The translations under genes were made by a program, and so were the position numbers. From assembly GCA_020444245.1 (NCBI GenBank), contig JAHLLI010000001.1, positions 1 to 64,000 on the forward strand: a DNA stretch of 64,000 bases. The letters run 5' to 3'. This document shows positions 17,819-24,720 of the stretch, in pieces. The notes under the pieces were generated by a model. That model had not been told where the DNA came from. It was given only the letters and a program-made list of their open reading frames with translations, and searched no databases. The DNA comes from Actinomycetales bacterium (lineage in GTDB: Bacteria; Actinomycetota; Actinomycetes; Actinomycetales; Cellulomonadaceae). The first letter of the stretch is position 1. Each line of letters opens with the position of its first letter.

Positions 17819-18801
17819 TCGACCTGACCCACCGCAGCGCCGCGGAGTGCCTGCTCCGACTGCACGACGAGCGGCTCGAGATCGAGGGCTTCCAGAAGGG
17901 CGTGCCGCGCTGGTGCGCCGGGTGCGGCGACAACGCCGTGCTCACCGCGGCCCAGCGGCTGCTGCGCGACGAGGGGCTGCGCCCCGAGAAGACCGTCTTC
18001 GTGTCCGGCATCGGCTGCTCGAGCCGCTTCCCGCACTACATGAACACCTACGGCTTCCACGGCATCCACGGACGCGCCCTGCCGGTCGCCGAGGGGATCC
18101 GGGTGGCCAGGCCCGACCTCAACGTCTTCGTCAACACCGGGGACGGCGACTCGTTCAGCATCGGCGCCGCGCACTGGATCCACGCCATCCGCTACAACAT
18201 GCGGATGGTCGTGATGGTCCACGACAACCAGATCTACGGGCTGACCAAGAAGCAGGCGTCCCCCACCTCGCCGCGGGGCACCAGGTCCAACACCACGCCG
18301 CGCGGCTCCTACCTGGAGGGGCTCAACCCGCTGACCGTGACGCTGGGCGTGCAGAACGTGTCGTTCGTCGCCCAGGCCGTCGACTGGATCCCGGAGATGC
18401 TCTACGACATCCTCCAGGCGGCGTTCCACCACGACGGCCTGTCCTTCATCAGGATCGTGCAGCGCTGCCCGGAGTGGATGCCGGACAACTTCGACCGGTA
18501 CCTGCACGACCCGTCGCGGGTGCAGCTGCTGCACCACCCCAGCTCGCTGTCGATCAGCTCCTCGCTGGCCTCGCTGTACCCCAGCCACCTCGAGCACGAT
18601 CCGTCCGACATCCACCGGGCGCGGGAGATCGCCTCGTCGACCGACCCGATCCCGGTCGGCATCCTCTACCACGACCCCACGGTGCCCCGGTACGACGAGA
18701 TCATCCGGTCCGAGGCCACCCACTCCTCGGCGTCGGTGCGCCGACTGCTGGACAGCGAGTTCGACAAGTTCGCGGTGACGGGTGGTGGTCTCGGTGACTG
18801 A
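17815..18801 (+). CDS. 2-oxoacid:ferredoxin oxidoreductase, beta subunit (KorB-like)
   Basis: A 328-residue thiamine pyrophosphate-binding subunit. It has WCAGCGDNAVL at the N-terminus (a CxxC cluster-ligand pair), GIGCSSRFPHYMNTYGFHG, the TPP/Mg motif GDGDSFSIG followed by HDNQIYGLTKKQASPTSP, and a late cluster Cys in RIVQRCPEW. These are standard landmarks of KorB/PorB proteins, which carry the active-site cofactor and one [4Fe-4S] cluster. The start overlaps korA by ATGA and the end overlaps the next gene by 8 bp. The pair makes a complete oxygen-tolerant-type Kor enzyme. Confidence 0.93.
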   Translation: MIDLTHRSAAECLLRLHDERLEIEGFQKGVPRWCAGCGDNAVLTAAQRLLRDEGLRPEKTVFVSGIGCSSRFPHYMNTYGFHGIHGRALPVAEGIRVARPDLNVFVNTGDGDSFSIGAAHWIHAIRYNMRMVVMVHDNQIYGLTKKQASPTSPRGTRSNTTPRGSYLEGLNPLTVTLGVQNVSFVAQAVDWIPEMLYDILQAAFHHDGLSFIRIVQRCPEWMPDNFDRYLHDPSRVQLLHHPSSLSISSSLASLYPSHLEHDPSDIHRAREIASSTDPIPVGILYHDPTVPRYDEIIRSEATHSSASVRRLLDSEFDKFAVTGGGLGD

Positions 18802-21067
18802 CACCGCACAGGGCACGGCGGTCGCGACCGACGGTCGCCGCCGCAACGACCAGCAGGACCGGGCCTCGTTCTACCTCACCGGTCACCGGATGGACACCCA
18901 CCTCGGCAACGTCGAGGGCCTGGGGCTGCGCTCGGCGCACTTCGCGCCCTACCGGCGGCTGACCGAGCTGCGCTACGACTACCCGCTGGTGCTGGCCGAC
19001 GGCCCCGACGTGCACGCCACGATGTGGTCGCTGTCCGGCCTGGTCGACGACCTGCTGGCCAAGGTGGCCACCGGCGAGGACGCCGGCCGGGTCCGCCACC
19101 ACGCGATCGAGCTGGAGCGGGAGATCCGGGTACGCGCCGACGCCGGGCCGACCCGGCTGTCCGCCGCGTGGGAGGACGCGGCGCGCGCGCTGCTGGACGC
19201 CTCGATCGGTGGGCCCGACGGCGAGCCCGACCCCGAGCTGGCCGACAGCCTCGCCCGGCTCACCGCGGCACGCACCGTCGACGGCGAGCTGGTCACCTGC
19301 AGCCACGACACCCCGCGCGAGGTGGTGGGCCACCTGTGGGGGCTCGTGCAGCGCGAGCGCGAGCGGCACCTCACCGCGCGGGTCGCCCACCTGCGCGACG
19401 ACCTGCAGGACATCCTCGACGCCGAGCAGGCCAGCTCCCCTGCGGGCCTGGCCGGCGAGCGGCTCGCGGCCTCGCTGGGGCCGGTGGTGGGCGACGAGCT
19501 GGACACCGACGCGCTGTCCCGGATGCTCACCGACAAGCGCCCGCGGTTCACCCTCTCCGACTCCCGCCGCGCGCGGGTCCGGCGACTGCTCGACGTGCTC
19601 ACCACGCAGCGCTTCGTGCCCAGCGGGGAGGAGGGCACCGACACCGCACCGGAGCTGTACGACTTCGTCTACACCGACGTGCAGGCGGCGCTCGCCGCCC
19701 ACCGCGAGCGGTTCGCCGCCACGACCGAGCTCGCCAAGGCCCTGGTGATGGCCGAGATGGAGGCCGACGGCCGGTACCGCGAGGAGACCCACGACGCACT
19801 GTTCGACAAGTGGAGCGTCGCCGACCTGGACACCGACACGCTCGAGCTGTTCCCCGAGTACCTGGTTCGCGTCGACGCCGAGGCGATGACCTCCGAGGAC
19901 AGCGTCGCGCTGCTCGAGGCCCTGTCCGCGGGCCTGCCGATCAAGGCGTTGGTGCAGGTCAACGACCTGCTCCGGGGTGCGACCCAGCAAGCCCGCCCGG
20001 CCGAGGCCGGGCTGTCCGCGCGGACGCTCGCCAGCGCCGCGCTGGCCTCCGGGGAGTCGTTCGTCATGCAGTGCGCGAGCTCGGCGCTCTACCACGCCCG
20101 CGAGCGGATCGTCGCCGGGTCGAGCGCGCCGGGCGCCGCGCTGTTCGTGGTGTACTCCGGCGAGGGCGAGTGGCTCGACGACCTCCCGCACTACCTCGCG
20201 GCAGCGGCGGCGATCGAGTCCCGGGTGTTCCCCTCCTACGCCTACGACCCGGCCGCCGGGGACACCCTGGCGGAACGCTTCACGCTGGGCTGCAACCCGC
20301 AGCCGGAGCTCGACTGGCCGGTGCGTCGACTGACCTACCAGGACGACTCCGTGCAGCGGGTCGCGCTCGACGTGCCGTTCACGGCGGCGGACTTCTGGGC
20401 GTGCGACGCCCGGCTGGCCCCGCACCTCGCGCTCGCGGCGGACGACGGCTCGGACGGCAAGGTCGTGCCGTTCGCCGAGCACGTGGCGTCGAACCCCGGC
20501 GCCTGGACCGGCGAGCTGCCCTACGTGCTGATGATCTCCCGCGACGAGCGGTTGCACCGCGTGCTGGTCGACCGGCCGCTCATCCACCTCACCCAGCGCA
20601 GCGTCGAGCAGTGGCACCGCCTGCAGGAGCTCGGCGGCATCCACAACTCCCACGTCGCCCTCGAGCTCGCCCGGATGCGGGCGCAGCTCGTCGCGGAGCT
20701 GGCCGCTGGGGCGGCGGCCTCGACCGCCGCGCCCGCGCCGGCGGGTGCCGCGGGCGAAGGCGCGCCGGAGGTCGTCGACAACGCGGAGGACCACGTCGAC
20801 GAGCCTCAGGCCCACGACCCGTACCTGCCCTGGATCGAGACCGCACGCTGCGCGACCTGCAACGAGTGCACGGCGATCAACGACCGGATGTTCAAGTACA
20901 ACGACGACCGGCAGGCCTACATCGCCGACCCGGACGCCGGCACGTACGCCGAGCTGGTGCTCGCCGCGGAGAGCTGCCAGGTCGCGATCATCCACCCGGG
21001 CCAGCCCCGCAACCCCGACGAGCCGGGCCTGGACGAGCTGACCAAGCGGGCGGAGGCGTTCGCGTGA
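18794..21067 (+). CDS. Large redox protein of unknown function with C-terminal one-cluster ferredoxin domain
   Basis: A 757-residue protein not assigned to a characterised function. The first 650 residues carry no motif I can name; the part around ALFVVYSGEGEW, YLAAAAAIESRVFPSYAYDP and RLTYQDDSVQRVALDV is well ordered. After an Ala/Pro-rich linker (about 640-675) comes a small ferredoxin domain with CATCNECTAIN (Cys686, Cys689, Cys692) and Cys728 in ESCQVAIIHPG, enough for one [4Fe-4S] cluster. It is the last gene of the Nfn-Kor operon and overlaps korB by 8 bp. I infer that it docks the Kor and Nfn modules and carries electrons between them. The GTG at 18794 is chosen; GTGs at 18782 and 18785 are alternatives. 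Confidence 0.8.
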   Translation: MTDTAQGTAVATDGRRRNDQQDRASFYLTGHRMDTHLGNVEGLGLRSAHFAPYRRLTELRYDYPLVLADGPDVHATMWSLSGLVDDLLAKVATGEDAGRVRHHAIELEREIRVRADAGPTRLSAAWEDAARALLDASIGGPDGEPDPELADSLARLTAARTVDGELVTCSHDTPREVVGHLWGLVQRERERHLTARVAHLRDDLQDILDAEQASSPAGLAGERLAASLGPVVGDELDTDALSRMLTDKRPRFTLSDSRRARVRRLLDVLTTQRFVPSGEEGTDTAPELYDFVYTDVQAALAAHRERFAATTELAKALVMAEMEADGRYREETHDALFDKWSVADLDTDTLELFPEYLVRVDAEAMTSEDSVALLEALSAGLPIKALVQVNDLLRGATQQARPAEAGLSARTLASAALASGESFVMQCASSALYHARERIVAGSSAPGAALFVVYSGEGEWLDDLPHYLAAAAAIESRVFPSYAYDPAAGDTLAERFTLGCNPQPELDWPVRRLTYQDDSVQRVALDVPFTAADFWACDARLAPHLALAADDGSDGKVVPFAEHVASNPGAWTGELPYVLMISRDERLHRVLVDRPLIHLTQRSVEQWHRLQELGGIHNSHVALELARMRAQLVAELAAGAAASTAAPAPAGAAGEGAPEVVDNAEDHVDEPQAHDPYLPWIETARCATCNECTAINDRMFKYNDDRQAYIADPDAGTYAELVLAAESCQVAIIHPGQPRNPDEPGLDELTKRAEAFA

Positions 21068-21121
21068 GGCCGGGCGTTCGCACACCGCTCGCCGCATCCG
21101 CGCCCGCACCCCCGCACGTCC

Positions 21122-21132
21122 GTGATGGGATG
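21122..21132 (+). promoter_or_regulatory. Shared promoter motif of mshD copy 1
   Basis: GTGATGGGATG ends 5 nt before the GTG start at 21138. The same 11 bases at the same spacing precede the second mshD copy (23665-23675). It reads as an extended -10 (TGA-TGGGAT) of a leaderless promoter. Confidence 0.5.
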
Positions 21133-21137
21133 ACACG

Positions 21138-22064
21138 GTGACCGTTCGCACCAGCCGGAAGCACGGAGCGCTCGACACCGCCGAGGCCGACGCGGTGCGC
21201 CGGCTGGCCGACACCGCTGCCGAGGCCGACGGGGTCGCCCCGCTCGGCGAGCAGACCCTGCTGGACCTGACCGCACCCCGCGCGTGGCACGTGCTCGCGC
21301 ACGACGAGCAGGGCACGCCGGTCGGCTACGCCCAGCTCTGGCCCGAGCTCGGGCGGCGCCGGGCGGCCGAGCTCGTCGTCGCGCCGGCCGCGCGGGGCTC
21401 CGGCGTCGGCACCGCGCTGATGAACGAGGTGATGGACCTCGCGAGCGACGCACAGGCCCTGTTGTGGGCGCACGGGACCCTGCCCGGCGCGACGTCCCTG
21501 GCCCGCCACGCCGGCCTGGCGCCCGTGCGGGAGCTGTGGCGGATGGCCCTCGACCTGGACGCCTGGGCGGGCGACGAGGCGGGATCTGGCGCCGGGGTGG
21601 CCGAAGCCGAGGCGCCGCGCGAGCTGGTGCCAGGCGTCACGCTGCGGACGTTCCGGCCCGACCGTGACGAGCACGCCTGGCTCGCCGCGAACGCCGCCGC
21701 GTTCGCCGAGCACCCCGAGCAGGGCCGCATGAACCTGGCGGACCTGCGCGCCCGCGAGGCCGAGCCCTGGTTCGACCCGGGCGGGCTGCTGCTCGCCGAG
21801 CGGGACGACGCGCTGGTCGGGTTCGTCTGGACCAAGCTCGTCGGCACGGTCGGGGAGATCTACACGGTGGGTGTGGTGCCGCGGGCGCAGGGCGCCGGGC
21901 TGGGCCGCGCGCTGACCGTCGCCGGCCTGGAGCACCTGCGCCGCCGTGGCGCGCACCGGGCCGAGCTGTTCACCGATGCCGACAACACACCCGCGGTGCA
22001 CCTGTACGAGGCCCTCGGGTTCGTCGTCGACCGCACCGACACCCAGTACGCCACGGCCGACTGA
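21138..22064 (+). CDS. mshD: Mycothiol synthase (copy 1)
   Basis: The last enzyme of mycothiol synthesis: it acetylates Cys-GlcN-Ins with acetyl-CoA to give mycothiol, the main thiol of actinobacteria. The 308-residue product has the two tandem GNAT domains of MshD. The N-terminal half includes PLGEQTLLDLTA and LVVAPAARGSGVGTAL; the C-terminal, active half includes FRPDRDEHAWLAANAAAFAEH, VGVVPRAQGAGLGRALT (acetyl-CoA loop) and LFTDADNTPAVHLYEALGF. A second, diverged copy lies at 23681 beyond an HNH endonuclease gene. This copy looks complete. Confidence 0.92.
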   Translation: MTVRTSRKHGALDTAEADAVRRLADTAAEADGVAPLGEQTLLDLTAPRAWHVLAHDEQGTPVGYAQLWPELGRRRAAELVVAPAARGSGVGTALMNEVMDLASDAQALLWAHGTLPGATSLARHAGLAPVRELWRMALDLDAWAGDEAGSGAGVAEAEAPRELVPGVTLRTFRPDRDEHAWLAANAAAFAEHPEQGRMNLADLRAREAEPWFDPGGLLLAERDDALVGFVWTKLVGTVGEIYTVGVVPRAQGAGLGRALTVAGLEHLRRRGAHRAELFTDADNTPAVHLYEALGFVVDRTDTQYATAD

Positions 22065-22200
22065 GCGGCGACGTCTCGCTGCCTGGGGCGCGAGGCTCGC
22101 GGCTCGCCCTGCCCACCCGGTTCGCTGTCCACAGGCCCACCACCTGCGGGTCCGTCCACAGGTCCGCCGGTCCCGGCGACACGGCAGCGCAGCTCCGCTC

Positions 22201-22206
22201 TACGGT
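22201..22206 (+). promoter_or_regulatory. -10 box of the SOS-controlled HNH gene
   Basis: TACGGT lies 4 bp before the LexA box, so LexA bound there would cover the transcription start. No clear -35 box is seen. Confidence 0.45.
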
Positions 22207-22210
22207 GATG

Positions 22211-22226
22211 TCGAACACCAGTTCGA
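22211..22226. promoter_or_regulatory. Perfect LexA (SOS) box
   Basis: TCGAACACCAGTTCGA is an exact palindrome of the TCGAAC-N4-GTTCGA form used by LexA in mycobacteria and Bacillus. It sits between a TACGGT -10 box and the start of the DUF222/HNH gene, the classic place for repression. Members of the related 13E12 family in Mycobacterium tuberculosis are also reported to be LexA-controlled. Confidence 0.85.
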
Positions 22227-22265
22227 TGCGTGAGCGGCGGCCGAGCCGCGGATCGGGGCGACGAG

Positions 22266-23648
22266 ATGACGTGGGCCGAGGAGCATCCCCTCGCAGCAGC
22301 CCTCGACGCCCGCGCCCCGGACGCCGACCTGGTGGCCGAGCTCGACGGGCTCGACCTGGAGCTCGTCGATGACGCGGCCCTGCTCGAGATCGTCGCCGCG
22401 TACGAGCGAGTCATCTCCTCCGCCACCGCGCGGCAGGCCGAGGCGCTGGAAGCGCTCAGCGCCCGAGCGCTGGGCGAGCGCACGGAGTTCGTCCCCGACG
22501 AGGTCGCTGCGCGCCTGTCGGTGTCCCGCCGCGCTGCCGAGCGCAAGGTCGAGCACGCGCTCGCCCTCGACGTCCTGCGCCCCGTGCGCGAGGCGCTGGC
22601 CGTCGGCCGGCTCGACGCGCGCAAGGCTGACGCGCTGGTGCGTGAGACGGACCACCTCGCCACCCCGACGGCGCTGGCGGTCCTCGCGGACGTCCTGCCC
22701 CGCGCCGAGGGGCGGACCGTGCCGCAGCTGCGCGCTGACGTGCGCCGGGCGGAGCTGGCTCACGACGACGAGGCACCCCAGCGCCGCCTTGCCGCCGCGC
22801 GGGCCGAGCGGTGCGTCCGGCTCCAGCCCGCCCCCGACGCGATGGCGTGGATCCGGGCGCTGCTCCCGGCCGAGGACGCGATGACGGTGATGGCCGCGGT
22901 CGACGCGCTCGCCGACGCCTCCCCACCGGACGACCCTCGCCCCATCGACGCACGGCGTGCCGATGCGTTCACCGACACGTTCCGGGCGGTGCTCGACGCT
23001 GGAGCTGCGCCCGACGGCACGCCCCTGCCGACCCGCCACGGTCGGCGGCCACACCTCGAGCTCATCGTCGCAGCGAGCACACTGGCCGGCCTCGACGAGG
23101 ATCCCGCCGAGCTCGTGGGCTACGGCCCGATCCCGGCCGCGGTGGCGCGCGAGGTCGCGCGGGAAGCCGAGTGGCGCGCCGTCGCGCTCGACCCGGCCAC
23201 CGGCGAGGTGGCCGCCCGGTCGACAAGGACCTACCGCGCCACGGACGCCTACCGCCCCGGCGCCGCACTCGCATCCCTGGTCGTGGCCCGGGATGTGACG
23301 TGCACGTTCAAGGGCTGCCGGATGCCGGCGATGCGGTGCGACCTGGACCACATCGTGCCGTTCGATCCCGGAGCGCCACCGCGCGACCAGACCGAGTACG
23401 ACAACCTGCATGCGCTGTGTCGTCATCACCACCGGATGAAGACCCTGGGTCTCGCCGACCCTTCGCGCAGCACGGAGACCGGTGAGACCCGGTGGGTGCT
23501 GCCCACCGGCCACGTCGTCGACCGCCCGCCTGCGTCCCGCGGCACGCCCGGGTCTCGGGGCACGCCCGGGTCTCGGGGCACGCCCGGGTCGCGAGGCACG
23601 CCCGGGTCGCGAGGCACGCCCGGGTCGCGCGGCACGCCTGCAGCCTGA
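22266..23648 (+). CDS. DUF222/HNH endonuclease (13E12-family), SOS-regulated
   Basis: A 460-residue protein with an N-terminal DUF222 domain (about 1-320, helical, Arg/Ala/Asp-rich) and a C-terminal HNH nuclease domain: CTFKGCRMPAMRCDLDHIVPF, then EYDNLHALCRHHHRMK, with two Cys pairs for zinc and the His-Asn-His residues present. The tail is a run of six SRGTPG units. The family is often found in many copies per actinobacterial genome and its job is unclear; DNA repair or homing-type mobility have been proposed. The ATG at 22266 is used; a GTG at 22230 would add 12 residues. The gene has its own promoter and a perfect LexA box, and it splits two mshD paralogues. Confidence 0.88.
   Translation: MTWAEEHPLAAALDARAPDADLVAELDGLDLELVDDAALLEIVAAYERVISSATARQAEALEALSARALGERTEFVPDEVAARLSVSRRAAERKVEHALALDVLRPVREALAVGRLDARKADALVRETDHLATPTALAVLADVLPRAEGRTVPQLRADVRRAELAHDDEAPQRRLAAARAERCVRLQPAPDAMAWIRALLPAEDAMTVMAAVDALADASPPDDPRPIDARRADAFTDTFRAVLDAGAAPDGTPLPTRHGRRPHLELIVAASTLAGLDEDPAELVGYGPIPAAVAREVAREAEWRAVALDPATGEVAARSTRTYRATDAYRPGAALASLVVARDVTCTFKGCRMPAMRCDLDHIVPFDPGAPPRDQTEYDNLHALCRHHHRMKTLGLADPSRSTETGETRWVLPTGHVVDRPPASRGTPGSRGTPGSRGTPGSRGTPGSRGTPGSRGTPAA
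23535..23639 (+). repeat. 18-bp tandem repeat encoding SRGTPG units
   Basis: Nearly six units of 18 bp encode (Ser-Arg-Gly-Thr-Pro-Gly)n at the C-terminus of the HNH protein. Units differ by only a few bases, so copy number probably changes by slippage between strains. The peptide is likely disordered and basic, and could bind DNA non-specifically. Confidence 0.9.
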
Positions 23649-23664
23649 GGTCCTGCACCCGGGC

Positions 23665-23675
23665 GTGATGGGATG
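23665..23675 (+). promoter_or_regulatory. Shared promoter motif of mshD copy 2
   Basis: GTGATGGGATG ends 5 nt before the ATG at 23681, identical in sequence and spacing to the motif before mshD copy 1. This shows the promoter was part of the duplicated unit. Confidence 0.5.
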
Positions 23676-23680
23676 GGCCG

Positions 23681-24652
23681 ATGAGCGCACGCATCCGCAC
23701 CTGGCACGGCGCGCTCGCCCACGACCTCGTCGCCGAGGTCCGGCGACTCGCAGAGCTGGCCGACCGCCACGACGCCGTCGAGCCGCTCGGCGAGCAGACC
23801 CTGCTGGATCTGACCGCCGCCGACGCCGATCACGTGCTGGCCACCGACGGCCCGCTCGTCGGGTACGGCCAGCTCGGGCCGAGTCGCGGCGGGACCCGGA
23901 CGGTCGAGCTCGTCGTGGCACCCGACTCCCGCGACGCGGGCCTCGGCGGCGGCCTGCTCACCACGTTGCTCGAGCTCGCCGGCACGTCCGGCGACCAGGG
24001 CGACGAGGGCACGCAGGTCCGCCTCTGGGCACACGGGAGCCTCCCGGCAGCATCCGTCCTGGCCCGCCGGGCACACCTGACTCCGGTGCGCGAGCTCTGG
24101 CGGATGGCGCGCGACCTCACCCCACCCGCGCACGACCCCGCCCCGTCCGAGCGCGACCCCGCCCCGGAGGAGCGCGACCGCAACGAACCGGACGCCCCGA
24201 CCGCACCCCTGCCCGACGGCGTCCGCCTGCGCGCGTTCGAGCCCGGTCGCGACGAGCGCGCCTGGCTCGACCTCAACGCTGCGGCGTTCGCCCACCACCC
24301 CGAGCAGGGCACGATGACCGCCACCGACCTGGCCGCCCGCGAGGCGGAGCCGTGGTTCGAGCCGGGCGACCTGCTGCTCGCCGAACGCGACGGCACGCTG
24401 CTCGGCTTCGCCTGGACCAAGGTCACCGCCGCCGAGGGCGAGCTGTACGTGCTCGGCGTCGCCCCGGATGCTCAGGGCCAAGGCCTCGGACGTGCACTCA
24501 CGGCGGCCGCGCTGGAGCATCTACGCAGGCGGGGCACCACCAGGGCGATCCTGTTCACCGACGCGGACAACGCCCCCGCGGTCCGGACGTACACGGCCGT
24601 CGGCTTCGTCGTGGACCGGGCGGACACCCAGTTCGCCCCCGCCGTGCCCTGA
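23681..24652 (+). CDS. mshD: Mycothiol synthase paralogue (copy 2)
   Basis: A 323-residue second MshD-like protein with tandem GNAT domains. It shares blocks with copy 1 such as PLGEQTLLDLTA, PVRELWRMA, HHPEQG/EHPEQG, EPWF-P-G-LLLAE and LFTDADN-PAV, and keeps the acetyl-CoA loop VAPDAQGQGLGRALTAAAL. It differs by a longer, charged linker of repeated Pro-Ser-Glu-Arg-Asp character between the domains. The two copies flank the HNH gene in direct orientation, so they look like a tandem duplication into which the HNH gene was placed, or a duplication that spread around it. Whether both make mycothiol or one has a new acyl acceptor is unknown. Confidence 0.85.
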   Translation: MSARIRTWHGALAHDLVAEVRRLAELADRHDAVEPLGEQTLLDLTAADADHVLATDGPLVGYGQLGPSRGGTRTVELVVAPDSRDAGLGGGLLTTLLELAGTSGDQGDEGTQVRLWAHGSLPAASVLARRAHLTPVRELWRMARDLTPPAHDPAPSERDPAPEERDRNEPDAPTAPLPDGVRLRAFEPGRDERAWLDLNAAAFAHHPEQGTMTATDLAAREAEPWFEPGDLLLAERDGTLLGFAWTKVTAAEGELYVLGVAPDAQGQGLGRALTAAALEHLRRRGTTRAILFTDADNAPAVRTYTAVGFVVDRADTQFAPAVP

Positions 24653-24720
24653 CAACCCCGCGAGCCACAGCCCGGTCATAGCTCTCCCGTGGCTCGCCCC
24701 GGGGATGCAACGATGTCGTC

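Noticed and set aside
22125-22160. Two DnaA-box-like sequences (CTGTCCACA and CCGTCCACA), possible origin
   Set aside because: Only two imperfect boxes, no dnaA/dnaN genes and no AT-rich unwinding region; chance matches in GC-rich DNA are likely.
23535-23639. CRISPR-like repeat array
   Set aside because: The 18-bp units are contiguous without spacers and stay in the reading frame of the HNH gene.
22266-23648. Insertion sequence or intein around the HNH gene
   Set aside because: No transposase, no terminal inverted repeats and no target-site duplication; DUF222/HNH proteins are free-standing.
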